64,000 nucleotides of DNA from Methylophaga marina (GTDB lineage Bacteria > Pseudomonadota > Gammaproteobacteria > Nitrosococcales > Methylophagaceae), in contig NZ_AP027741.1 in NCBI RefSeq assembly GCF_030296755.1, forward strand, positions 1,550,001-1,614,000, read 5' to 3'. Made by a program: the position numbers and the translations under genes. Below are positions 8,912-17,728 of this stretch, in pieces. Below the pieces are notes generated by a model. It saw only the letters and a list, made by a program, of their open reading frames with translations, had not been told where the DNA came from and did not search any database. How positions within the stretch are numbered: position 1 is the stretch's first letter; every line of letters begins with the position of its first letter.

Positions 8912-10960
8912 TTAAAAGAATGAATACGTGGCAGAGATACCGACGTTACGCGCCTCAACAAAGTCTGCATACGCTACCGGGACTCTAGCACCAACAGGTT
9001 CACGAGAACGGCGAGCGCGTTTATCGGTCAGGTTGTTAACAAATGCAGACAACTCCAGATCAGCAATACGATAATTGGCACGTAAGTTTATTAAAGAAAA
9101 ACCGCTGACTTCACGCTCTTTCGTATTTTCTACATCACTGAAATAACCACTGGTGTATTGAATATTACCGCCGAGATCAAAATCATCAGACACATAATAG
9201 GTAGCGGCAAAATTGACCGTTTTATCGGGGGCTGAGTTAAGTTCATTACCATCAAGCCCTGTATAGTCGTCACCAGCATCTTTGATTTCGGTGTGTAATA
9301 AACCGATTCCTAGACGAGTTTGAAGATTATCCGTCACCAAGGCTGTACCCTCTATTTCGGCTCCGTAGGTTTCCACTTTCTTGATATTGTCAATGCGGCG
9401 AAGCGAATTCACACCTTGATAACCATCAAAGTCATTGAAGAACACATTCGCATGGACTTCGTAGCGGTTATCATCAAAGCTGGTGCGAATAAATGCCTCG
9501 TAAGTATCTACTTTTTCTTCGTCAAAGTAGTAATAGGCATTATCCGTTACAGAGAGTGCACCACCGGCAGAGTTATAGCCTTTTACAGCACTGACACCGA
9601 TCCGAGTTTCTGGCGTGATGTCGTATTTCAACGCGACTTTGGGTAGCAAAATCGTATCGTCCTCTTTCAACGTATATGGTAGCCCACCATAAGTAAAATC
9701 ACGCTCTTGAGATTCATCCTGATAACGCAATCCGGTTGTTAAAATTAACTTTTCAGTTAAGCCGAAGTTAAGTTCACTGTATATTGCTTTTGAGTCGGTG
9801 GTGTCGTCACCGTTATAGTCAGCTGAGCCACCGATACTATCGATATCTTGATCACGTTTGTAATAGTCGAGACCGATAAACCCGTTAAAGGCATGGTTAC
9901 CTTCACCAAAATTTAATTTCACATCAATGTTTCTGCTTTTATCATCAATATCCAGATTTTGTGTATCAGCAGGATCCGCTTGATACGTTTCAAACGCATA
10001 TTGGTAGTCTAGTTGAGCCAGCTTGATGTCCAAAGAAGTACTCGTGTTGATTTGATAATGTGCATCAATGCTGTTCATCACACTTTCTGTGTCCATATCA
10101 CGGAAAAAGGTTTTGAAATACGCATCGGTGTCAGTATCTTCAAAATAACGACGGCCTCCATCACCTTTTTCAGTGTATTGAGAGTGAGTGAACATTAACT
10201 CCAAATTATCAGTCGGTGTCCAAAGTAATTTGAAGCGACCTTGTTTGGTATCCAGCTCATTCAAATCAATATTGGTTGGATTACTTTCATAGGGTTCGTT
10301 GCTGGTATCGGTTTGTCCATCAATTAACTGACCAGAAAAACGAAATGCCAATGTATCTTCAATAACAGGACCAGACAGCATGACCGCTTTGTCTATATAG
10401 CGTTCGTTATTACGGTAGCCCAACCTCACTTTACCTTCCCAATCAAACGTTGGATCAGCTGTCTTGATATACATGGCACCAGCGATACTATTACGTCCAT
10501 TATTGGTAGATTGAGGGCCACGGAAGACTTCAATTTGCTCAATATCCCACAAGCCAGAATCACCGACTAAGTCAGCGATAAAAGGTTGGTTAACACCATC
10601 AATCAATGTTGAAAAACGAGCACTGGCTCCACCTGTTACGGCATTAAAGCCACCTGCAGCACCATTACCTAAAACACCTCGAACATTCGCTACAGCACCG
10701 GTTTGTACAACAACATTCGGTACAGAAGAAATAGCATCACGCAAGGTGTGGTATTGGTTTGATTTCAATGCTTCTTGATCAATGACGGAAACGGAAGAAG
10801 CTGTGTCTTTCAGAGTCCGTGTTTGTTTTTCACCTTCAACAGTGATGCTGCCTAACTCAACACGGTTGCTCTGATTTGAGTTGCTGTTTACCGCGTCTTC
10901 AGCAAAGACTTGTGTACTCATACAGGCTGATATTGCGATGGCTAAGATATGTTTGTTCAT
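8912..10960 (-). CDS. TonB-dependent siderophore-type receptor (no STN domain)
   Basis: The product has 682 residues. The start at 10960 (MNKHILAIAISACMSTQVFA signal peptide) has AAGGGG seven bases upstream; an earlier start codon lacks one. The TonB-box region reads LGSITVEGEKQTRTLKDTASSVSV. Plug motifs include DAISSVPNVVV and EQIEVFRGPQSTNNGRNSIAGAMYI. The barrel ends GISATYSFF. The plug pattern is like Fe-siderophore receptors of the FyuA/vibriobactin type. With no STN domain it cannot signal to FecR; instead a divergent AraC regulator and a Fur box sit at its promoter. First gene of a four-gene siderophore operon. Confidence 0.92.
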   Translation of the reverse strand: MNKHILAIAISACMSTQVFAEDAVNSNSNQSNRVELGSITVEGEKQTRTLKDTASSVSVIDQEALKSNQYHTLRDAISSVPNVVVQTGAVANVRGVLGNGAAGGFNAVTGGASARFSTLIDGVNQPFIADLVGDSGLWDIEQIEVFRGPQSTNNGRNSIAGAMYIKTADPTFDWEGKVRLGYRNNERYIDKAVMLSGPVIEDTLAFRFSGQLIDGQTDTSNEPYESNPTNIDLNELDTKQGRFKLLWTPTDNLELMFTHSQYTEKGDGGRRYFEDTDTDAYFKTFFRDMDTESVMNSIDAHYQINTSTSLDIKLAQLDYQYAFETYQADPADTQNLDIDDKSRNIDVKLNFGEGNHAFNGFIGLDYYKRDQDIDSIGGSADYNGDDTTDSKAIYSELNFGLTEKLILTTGLRYQDESQERDFTYGGLPYTLKEDDTILLPKVALKYDITPETRIGVSAVKGYNSAGGALSVTDNAYYYFDEEKVDTYEAFIRTSFDDNRYEVHANVFFNDFDGYQGVNSLRRIDNIKKVETYGAEIEGTALVTDNLQTRLGIGLLHTEIKDAGDDYTGLDGNELNSAPDKTVNFAATYYVSDDFDLGGNIQYTSGYFSDVENTKEREVSGFSLINLRANYRIADLELSAFVNNLTDKRARRSREPVGARVPVAYADFVEARNVGISATYSFF

Positions 10961-11006
10961 AAATCCCCTTAACATTAAGCGTAGATCGATTTTCTTGTTA
11001 TTGTTT

Positions 11007-11025
11007 GTAAATGAAAATCATTATC
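11007..11025. promoter_or_regulatory. Fur box between receptor and AraC regulator
   Basis: GTAAATGAAAATCATTATC matches the Fur consensus at 16 of 19 positions. It continues into CATTATATAATG, so overlapping Fur sites are possible. It lies in the 106-base divergent gap and can control both genes. Confidence 0.88.
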
Positions 11026-11066
11026 ATTATATAATGTGACTATAGAGCAAGTTCCCAAAAAGAGTT

Positions 11067-12179
11067 ATGAGCAAACGTCATAGTGTTATGAAAAATCACC
11101 AGTCAGTCGAAAGCGTGCTATCAAATGATGAAAAAACAGCCCTGACAGTAGCTGAACAGAATGACTATTCACCAAACAAACAAAATAATCAGGTGACAGC
11201 GAGACTGGATAATATGATTTATCTGTCTGAGCTGAATCGAATGAATGTGCGTTATGTCAGCTTTTCAGAAGACAAGGCACAGGATGAAGTCGTTTTAAAA
11301 GGCCTCTTTCATCATCATTTTGATCGGCATGGTCTGTCTGTGCATGCCGGTAACTTAATAGAAATGGCGGATAGAACCAGCTTTGCAGAACTGCCTCCTG
11401 CGATCAGCATGACCATCTTATTTGATGGAAAAGTGTCATTTTCGCTTGGCTCGCAACGTTATCAGCTAGGTTGTCTTGGTGAGGGCCGTGTGGAGTGTTC
11501 CGCTTTTATTATTAATCAACCTGAAATGCTTAGTCGCCGTTTCGAACGCGGTATGCATGTGAATAAACTCAATATATTTATCGAACGACAATGGCTTGAG
11601 GAAAGAGCGACTACACCAGATGAAAAGCAGCATATTCAACAGCTATTTCAAGCTCATGCTGCTTTTTACCATTGGCAAGCTTCTGATGTGGTTGCAAAGC
11701 TGGCCAGTGATTATTTATTTAAAGCTCAACAAACGACTATTCAGGATGAGCTACTGAAAGAGGCGATCATCTTTCAACTGATCGCTGAAAATCTAAAGGT
11801 ACTCACGTCACTTCAACGAACAGAAATGCCACAAAAAACAGATCAACCCTGTGCAACTTCATTACAGGAAAACCAACTAAGACATCAAATTGATGACATG
11901 CTGATGCAATCCATGACCGTTGCAGAAATGGCTTCAGCGATAGGGCTGAGTGTGAGCACCTTACAGCGTAAGTTTAAAACGACCTATGGGATGACGGTGA
12001 ATAACTACTGTCGCCAACGACGTCTGGATATGGCAAAAAAAGCATTATTGGTCGACAAGAAATCCATTGGTGAAGCTGCCTTTATAGCCGGTTATGCTCA
12101 CCCCTCAAACTTTATTACGGCTTTTAAAAAACGCTTCAAACTCACTCCTTCAGAACTGGTTGCCACCATACTGCCGTGA
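11067..12179 (+). CDS. PchR-like AraC-family regulator of siderophore uptake
   Basis: The product has 370 residues. The C-terminal AraC double helix-turn-helix is clear: MTVAEMASAIGLSVSTLQRK followed by IGEAAFIAGYAHPSNFITAF and FKLTPSEL. The N-terminal 250 residues have the PchR layout, including a conserved FHHHFDRHGLSVHAG-type segment and FERGMHVNKLNIFI. PchR proteins bind their ferric siderophore and activate the receptor operon. Divergence from a TonB receptor across a Fur box supports that role. The first 40 residues are poorly conserved; an internal ATG at 11088 is an alternative start. Confidence 0.9.
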   Translation: MSKRHSVMKNHQSVESVLSNDEKTALTVAEQNDYSPNKQNNQVTARLDNMIYLSELNRMNVRYVSFSEDKAQDEVVLKGLFHHHFDRHGLSVHAGNLIEMADRTSFAELPPAISMTILFDGKVSFSLGSQRYQLGCLGEGRVECSAFIINQPEMLSRRFERGMHVNKLNIFIERQWLEERATTPDEKQHIQQLFQAHAAFYHWQASDVVAKLASDYLFKAQQTTIQDELLKEAIIFQLIAENLKVLTSLQRTEMPQKTDQPCATSLQENQLRHQIDDMLMQSMTVAEMASAIGLSVSTLQRKFKTTYGMTVNNYCRQRRLDMAKKALLVDKKSIGEAAFIAGYAHPSNFITAFKKRFKLTPSELVATILP

Positions 12180-12346
12180 TGTTTCGACAAACAGGGGGTG
12201 ATCTTGGCTAAAAATGAATAACGGAATTTATCCATACTTAAGTCACTCGGATTAGCGCTAAGGGTGCAATCACGTGAGAATAAATCCAATAAAAATCAAT
12301 TAACTATTATCTAAACGTGGCATTTGCAATTTTTTAGTTTATAGAT

Positions 12347-12365
12347 GATAATGATTCTCGTTAAG
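12347..12365. promoter_or_regulatory. Fur box upstream of orphan fecI
   Basis: GATAATGATTCTCGTTAAG matches 14 of 19 bases of the Fur consensus, with the left arm perfect. It lies 36 bases before the fecI start and implies iron-controlled expression. Confidence 0.78.
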
Positions 12366-12400
12366 ATTTGTAAGTTTTTACTAAGTTTAAGGGGATCATC

Positions 12401-12907
12401 ATGCGTGCTACACACACAGACACTATTGAAAATCTGTACCTGGAGCACCGTGGTTGGTTGTCGGTCTTTATCCAACGCCGCATGGGGTGTCCTGAAACCA
12501 CCGCCGACCTGATTCAGGATACCTATCTACGAATACTCACGAGTGGTCGATTACCCGAGCAAAAAGATGCCCGTAAATATCTGACGCATATTGCCAAAGG
12601 TCTGGTGATTGATGTATTTCGTCGCCGTCGTGTTGAAGAAGCCTATCTGGAATTTCTGAAACAACAACCGGAGGACACAGCCCATTCGGTTGAAACTCAA
12701 GCATTGATGATAGAAGCCTTAACCCAAATTGATAGCTTATTGCATCGTTTGCCTGCTAATGTGCGTCAAGCCTTATTAATGAGGCAGCTTGATGGCATGA
12801 GCTATAAGGACATTGCTAAACAGTTAAATGTCTCTGTATCCTCAGTGGAAAAATATATCGCCAAAGGTTTGCAGGCATGTCTTGCTACCTCACTCTCATC
12901 AGACTAA
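12401..12907 (+). CDS. FecI-type ECF sigma factor (orphan, no fecR behind it)
   Basis: The product has 168 residues. Region 2 has TTADLIQDTYLRIL and the core IAKGLVIDVFRRRRVEEAYLE. Region 4 has LDGMSYKDIAKQLNVSVSSVEKYI. It has its own Fur box and a strong ribosome site (AAGGGG). No fecR or receptor follows; the gene instead converges on the ybaN-like gene with a 4-base overlap of stop ends. The nearby leftward operon has two fecR genes for one fecI, so I infer that this sigma factor uses one of them. The 3' overlap with the haem operon could give antisense interference. Confidence 0.93.
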   Translation: MRATHTDTIENLYLEHRGWLSVFIQRRMGCPETTADLIQDTYLRILTSGRLPEQKDARKYLTHIAKGLVIDVFRRRRVEEAYLEFLKQQPEDTAHSVETQALMIEALTQIDSLLHRLPANVRQALLMRQLDGMSYKDIAKQLNVSVSSVEKYIAKGLQACLATSLSSD

Positions 12908-13278
12908 CTCGCGATGTTTGATGGTTCTGGTCGGGTGATTAACCAGTACAACACGGCCACCATCATGCTTGAACTCACACATTTCACCCACAGTGGTAGT
13001 CCACTTAAAAATAGCAGATAACAGCTGATTGTCATCGAAACTAACGCTATCACTTTGGCGCGTCGTGGTATGGCTCGGTGTTGCTGCCATTGCTGAATCA
13101 TATAACCAAATCGTGGATGCGCTAATAACCAGCGATGCAATTGTGGCCAGCCTTTTGCCGAACACCAGAGTGCCATCAAGACAAACTCGGTAGTAGGTAA
13201 GCCCGGTAATATCAGGCCTACGAAGGCAATACCGAGAAAAATCAATGCGAAAAGGCGCCACAATAAGGTTATAACCAT
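12904..13278 (-). CDS. YbaN/DUF454 family inner-membrane protein
   Basis: The product has 124 residues with the DUF454 signature: FLGIAFVGLILPGLPTTEFVLMA, then CSAKGWPQLHRWLLAHPRFG, then RRAKVIALVSMTISCYLLF. There are three to four TM helices. DUF454 genes regularly sit beside haem-uptake and haem-oxygenase genes in gammaproteobacteria, and here the gene starts four bases after the haem oxygenase stop. Molecular function is not established. It is the last gene of the leftward haem operon. Confidence 0.9.
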   Translation of the reverse strand: MVITLLWRLFALIFLGIAFVGLILPGLPTTEFVLMALWCSAKGWPQLHRWLLAHPRFGYMIQQWQQHRAIPRRAKVIALVSMTISCYLLFLSGLPLWVKCVSSSMMVAVLYWLITRPEPSNIAS

Positions 13279-13281
13279 GGT

Positions 13282-13890
13282 TTAACTCGCTACAGCATCA
13301 TCTATCATTACATCGTTAACGGCATCAGTGACAAAAATAAAAGCCTGTGTTGCACCCGCTAATGCTTTTTCACGTTGTGCTTGTGTTAACTCAAGTTGAT
13401 CTAACATCGCTTTAAACTGTTTCCAGTGAGTGGCGCGTCCATCCGAGTGTGCTGCCATATGGCTGGCACCAAACGTTTCAGACAAGTTCAGTTGGTTTTT
13501 GACATGTTTGAGTAACATCGCCGCGCCTAGCGTTGAACCTTCAAGCGCGTATAACCAACCAAGGCCTTCATACTCATCTGCGATCTTGATGTAGCTTGCG
13601 ATACGCTGATCTTCTGCGATGAGCGTATTATTTAATTCAACGTCCTCACAGTCTGATAAAACCGCATTAAGACGGCTACGACCACTCAAGTCAGGCAGTA
13701 AGTTTAAGAGCTTGGTATTGTGATAGAGCGGTTCTGCTGCAGTATGCAGACGTAATTGCATACGCAGAAACCCTTGATAATGTTTGCTATCCGCAAATGG
13801 ATTTAGTTGCATCACGCGTTTATCCAGTACTTCATGTAAATCATGTGTTTCGCTGCGTAAAGCATTTGAGAGAGTCAGTTGGTCTGTCAT
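13282..13890 (-). CDS. hemO: Biliverdin-producing haem oxygenase
   Basis: The product has 202 residues. It opens haem to release iron, biliverdin and CO in the cytoplasm. The N-terminal LRSETHDLHEVLD holds the candidate proximal haem-ligand His, and YALEGSTLGAAML is the distal-helix motif of bacterial haem oxygenases of the HemO/BphO type. The ATG at 13890 has AGGA seven bases upstream. It lies at the downstream end of a haemophore/receptor/Slam operon, which makes iron recovery from haem the natural role; no phytochrome gene is nearby to suggest a bilin-chromophore role. Confidence 0.92.
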   Translation of the reverse strand: MTDQLTLSNALRSETHDLHEVLDKRVMQLNPFADSKHYQGFLRMQLRLHTAAEPLYHNTKLLNLLPDLSGRSRLNAVLSDCEDVELNNTLIAEDQRIASYIKIADEYEGLGWLYALEGSTLGAAMLLKHVKNQLNLSETFGASHMAAHSDGRATHWKQFKAMLDQLELTQAQREKALAGATQAFIFVTDAVNDVMIDDAVAS

Positions 13891-13971
13891 CGGTTTATCC
13901 TGTTCATAAAATGTCTGTGTTATTTGATATACCGAAGCAGACGCTGATTTCCGTAATGCAGCAGCTGATTT

Positions 13972-15289
13972 TTAATGAAGTTGTTGTTTAATCTCCTGAA
14001 TGGCTTGATTGTACTGAGCGGCTTTAGCAGGTTTATCCCAAGCGATATAAAGCGACTGTATATTTTGTAAAGCCAGTAGCAGGTTTTCATCTGTTGCAGA
14101 TCGGGTCTTTTGCAAGTTCTCTACGGCGGTGAGAAAAGCCGTTTCGGCTTTAGCAAATTGTCGTTTGTTGTAATACAAAGTGCCGAGATAACCGGCAATG
14201 CCTGCTGCCTCAACAGGTCTTTCCTGCATACTTTGATATAACGCTAAGCTCTGCGATAAAGATGCTTCAGCCGATTTTGTATCATGTGTCGCCAGTTGTA
14301 ACGCGCCGAGATTACCTAAAATGGTGGCTTGCTCAATACTGTGTTCTTTGTTCAATAACTTAAGTTGTGACAAGGCTTGCTGATAATACTGTGCTGCCTG
14401 CTCAAGATGATTTTGCTGCTGTTGGTATAAGCCTAATTCATTGAGCTGCATCACTGTTGCCATCGAGGCGGGGGCATCATTTTGTGCATTGAGATTTTGC
14501 TTTCGGATTGAAGCTGCTTTTTCAGTCTGACCAGATTTGTCATAGGCTATGGCGAGTAAATTCAGTAATTCTGGCAACCGTTCAGCGGTCAGTTTTGATT
14601 CACCATTGAGTTTCTTTTTCATCTGTTCAAGTGAGGTGATGGCTTGATAATACTGCCCCTCTTTTAATTGAATATTAGCAGCTGATAACACTAAATCGCT
14701 TTCTATGGATAAGGGTAATTGAGCACCTGTTTTATCCATTGAGTCGGATAAGGTGGTTGAAACCAGATGTAATGCCTGCTGCTGATTGCCTAGTGAGATC
14801 AGGATTTGCGTCTTTAATAAAATGGCCTGCCACATCTTGCCGTTACCATCACTCTGGCTGAGCTGGAATTGTTCTATCGACTCACCCAACACGCTATCGG
14901 CTTTATTTAGCTGATGATTTTTTTGCAGTAACACGCCCTGATTAAATAATAAGGTGGCGAGCTGTTCATCAGGCGAAGCGGATGCTTTTTTGGCTAAGGT
15001 CACCGCGGTTGATAAGGAGGCCATTGCCTGCTCAGGCTGACCTTTTGCCTCCTGAATAAATGCCAATAGATTGAGGCTGCTGGCTTTGTAGATATCACCA
15101 TTATCAGCTTTTTCAGCACGAGCAATGGCTTTGCGGATGGCTGTTTCAGCGGCTTCATAATTGCCCGCTTGATAGGCGCTGGATGCTTCAGATTGCCATT
15201 TTTGCCATTCATTTTGCTCAGCAGCTTGCACACTTAATGAGCTGAAAACAAGGCAAACCAGTAAGACAAAAAATGGGGGGTATCAACAT
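13972..15289 (-). pseudogene. Secreted tetratricopeptide-repeat protein, frameshifted in the signal peptide
   Basis: About 438 residues of TPR repeats (for example AGNYEAAETAIRKAIARAEK, AAQYYQQALSQLKLLNKEH, AETAFLTAVENLQKTRSATD). The uninterrupted frame can only start at a GTG at 15231 and lacks a signal peptide. Upstream, with a good ribosome site, ATG at 15289 begins MLIPP. Removing one base from the G run at 15275-15280 (plus strand) joins it to FFVLLVCLVFSSLSVQAAE, a textbook signal peptide. I therefore read this as a periplasmic or outer-membrane-associated TPR protein carrying a +1 homopolymer change. It lies between the Slam-like gene and haem oxygenase; its role in haem uptake is unknown. 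Confidence 0.75.
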
Positions 15290-15334
15290 AAATAATCCTA
15301 ATTCTTTTCTGCTTTTGGCTGATTTTAAAGTGGT

Positions 15335-16855
15335 TTAAAACCGCTTTTCCAATTTCAAACTGGTGATATTCCTATCATAGGAATAAAGCCAATTCACATT
15401 GCTATGTACTTTGCGATGCTTGAAGGTAAGGTTTGGTTCCAGCCCATAAAAACTCAGTCCGGGAAACCGCACAATAAGGGTGTAGTTTTGTTCAATATCT
15501 TCACGCTGCTCACCCAGTAAAGCGTTAAATTCATCATGCTTACGTTGACGCACAGAGGTGAAAAGGACGGCATTGATGTTGTCACTAAACTCTTTGGAGA
15601 CACCTGCTCTTATGCCATATTGTTGATAAGCGAAGGGTTCTGTCTCTGCTTCTTTCTTGGTCCAGTCCACCCCGCCAAATAGCGTCCATTGATCAGGGAA
15701 TACATACCAGGCGGTGGCATAAGCTGACCAAATATCACCGTTGTAAGCAGCGTAGTCTTTTTGTCGATATTGCTGATCTTTATAATCGGCTTCAAGTTTA
15801 AACAGCACACGATCGGACACATAATGTAACCACTCACTATGTAGTCCCCAGGCTCCATATATGGATCGATGACCATAACGAGAGAAATCAAAAGACGGTG
15901 CTAGTGAAAATTGATTGCGTTGAGTTTGGTAGCTATAACCGAGCTGTGAGGTAATTTGGCTTTCATTAAAATCAGAGTGGTCTTTGTAACTTTGGCCAAA
16001 TAATAACGAACGAAAAAATAGGCCATGATGACCGGACAAAGCAAATCGTTTATTGAGTGTGGCTTCGTAGTCCAGACCATGTGCTTCCACCGCTTCGGGT
16101 GTCTCGCGTTCGTAAAAACAGACATTACCAAAATAGAGTAAACAACTGTAACTCTCGGATGATTGGTTTAAGTTATCAACCCAGGTGGGACCAATCGAAA
16201 ACGAACCTTGCCAGGACTGACGTTTATCTAACGCCTGCAAAAAACTATCCACTGTGGTGCTAACGCCTTGCTGACGAGCATCGGCGGGATTGAGTGTCTG
16301 TTGAATAGTACTGAATACTTTATCTGAGTCTGCATCTTTTCTGTTCTCAAACAGCACGCGTGCCAGCTCTAACTGACCGGGTAAAAAGTCGGGTTTTAAG
16401 TCGATAAGCTGGCGGTATTCTGATTCTGCCTGTTCCAGATTGCCTTCCATCCGAGCAATAGCGCCCCGGGCATAAGCGAGCAGCATAGGATCTGTATCAG
16501 CAAACTCTTCATATTCTTCTAGAAAAAACTTCACCGATGACCACTGTTTTTTCTGCAATGACACATACAGGGCGCGACCCACATCATTACTGTTGTGCTG
16601 AACAGTATATGACTGACCATCAATGATTAAACTGGGCCGTTCACCTCGCAGATAGTCTTCATCTTTCAGGATTTCCTGCTCTTGTTGATCAGCGCGTAAC
16701 TCAATGCCCTGATTTAAGCGAAGAGACGTGTCTTTATCATCTGCCCAACTGTTCGGACTGGTTAACGATAAAACGGTCAGGCACAAAAACGCTACCCATC
16801 TTGAGGTGGGGTAGTGGTGAGATCGGTATACATCAAACATCATGTTGAAACTCAT
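15335..16855 (-). CDS. Slam (surface lipoprotein assembly modulator, DUF560) protein, HsmA-like
   Basis: About 506 residues: a signal sequence ending NSWA, a periplasmic TPR domain (RMEGNLEQAESEYRQLIDL, LPGQLELARVLFENRKDA), then a 14-strand-type outer-membrane barrel from about residue 210 (FSIGPTWVDNLNQSS) to a final aromatic strand ending LKLEKRF. Slam proteins move specific surface lipoproteins or soluble haemophilins across the outer membrane. The gene follows a haemophilin-like gene and its receptor, the hphA/hsmA arrangement described in Acinetobacter. I place the start at 16855 because the longer frame runs through a terminator hairpin; an ATG at 16843 is also possible. Confidence 0.88.
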   Translation of the reverse strand: MSFNMMFDVYRSHHYPTSRWVAFLCLTVLSLTSPNSWADDKDTSLRLNQGIELRADQQEQEILKDEDYLRGERPSLIIDGQSYTVQHNSNDVGRALYVSLQKKQWSSVKFFLEEYEEFADTDPMLLAYARGAIARMEGNLEQAESEYRQLIDLKPDFLPGQLELARVLFENRKDADSDKVFSTIQQTLNPADARQQGVSTTVDSFLQALDKRQSWQGSFSIGPTWVDNLNQSSESYSCLLYFGNVCFYERETPEAVEAHGLDYEATLNKRFALSGHHGLFFRSLLFGQSYKDHSDFNESQITSQLGYSYQTQRNQFSLAPSFDFSRYGHRSIYGAWGLHSEWLHYVSDRVLFKLEADYKDQQYRQKDYAAYNGDIWSAYATAWYVFPDQWTLFGGVDWTKKEAETEPFAYQQYGIRAGVSKEFSDNINAVLFTSVRQRKHDEFNALLGEQREDIEQNYTLIVRFPGLSFYGLEPNLTFKHRKVHSNVNWLYSYDRNITSLKLEKRF

Positions 16856-16861
16856 GAAAAG

Positions 16862-16891
16862 GAAAAAGCCAGATGCCCGGAAGCATCTGGC
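16862..16891 (-). terminator. Terminator/attenuator between haemophilin-like and Slam genes
   Basis: GCCAGATGC and GCATCTGGC form a 9-bp stem with a 6-base loop; on the minus strand it is followed by TTTTTCC. It lies about 30 bases past the haemophilin-like stop. A leaky terminator here would give much more secreted protein than secretion channel. Confidence 0.82.
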
Positions 16892-16919
16892 CATGTTTCA
16901 TCCTTGAACTAACTAATGA

Positions 16920-17651
16920 TTATTGAGCACCACCAAAAGCAGTGTCATAATCACGGTTAGCAAATTTAGCAATCCCTGCTAAAGCGGCAGCATCTGCACC
17001 ATAGAAGTGACCTTCAGATGTACCAATCGCTGAGCTATTAGCTACAGCGTCACCTGAGAAGCTGGCATCAGCACTATTAATCGAGGCATTGATAGCAATG
17101 CTCAGACCAGTTCGGCTCATTGTTCCAGATAAGTTACCCGTGCCGAAGTTAGCATTCAGCGTTCCGGTCAGTAAGTTAGAGCCGTTGTAATTGTTGATAC
17201 CTTTAACAGTGTAGGCGGCTGTACCAGTGGTTGGCATGGTAGTGTCTGTGTCATCACCAGAGTAGTAGACCACTCGGGTTGGGTCATTTGTGGTGCCATT
17301 TTGTGACCATTCACCGAAATAGATTTCCTGTCCAGCGACCTGAGCAAAGTCAAAATTTCCAAACGCAGCGTGACTTGGAGGCGTCATCGCCGTGGTGATG
17401 GCGTAGATATTGTTCGCATCAACGCTGCCCATTCATTTTAGGCTGGAGAAACCAATCATGGTGCCACCATAGAAAGCATTCACTCCAACACCTGGCGCAC
17501 CTATCGTGCCTGGGTGATCTGGAGATGTACTGGTGGTACCTCCGACGGTGATGGTACCGTCATAGCTTTGACCTGATTCTGTCGCATGAGCCATACCAGT
17601 TAGACCTAAAGCTAAAGCAAGAATTGATAGTTTTTGTACTGTTTTCATCAT
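16920..17651 (-). pseudogene. Haemophilin-like (HphA/TbpB-type barrel) secreted protein with an in-frame TGA
   Basis: Read through one stop this gives about 242 residues. The signal peptide (KLSILALALGLTGMAHA) has no lipobox, so the product should be soluble. The C-terminal half has the Gly/Asn-rich eight-strand barrel of TbpB-like and Slam-dependent proteins: LTGTLNANFGTGNLSGTMS, ADASFSGDAVANS, SEGHFYGADAAALAGIAKF. A TGA at 17433-17435 (after GFSSLK) is followed directly and in frame by ATG GGC, with no ribosome site of its own. The call rests on the fold pattern plus the flanking receptor and Slam genes. Nonsense mutation, base error or readthrough are all possible. Confidence 0.75.
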
Positions 17652-17728
17652 ATTGTCCTCGTATTTAAAAAATAGTTAGTTATTCGGTAACGCTGCTTTT
17701 TTTGAGAAACCACCTCCTTGTTCCATGA

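Noticed and set aside
12899-13261. 120-residue open frame overlapping the ybaN-like gene in another frame
   Set aside because: It has no membrane pattern or conserved motif, while the overlapping frame is a clear DUF454 protein.
16856-16894. Longer start for the Slam-like protein
   Set aside because: The added residues come from a terminator hairpin, have no ribosome site and spoil the signal peptide.
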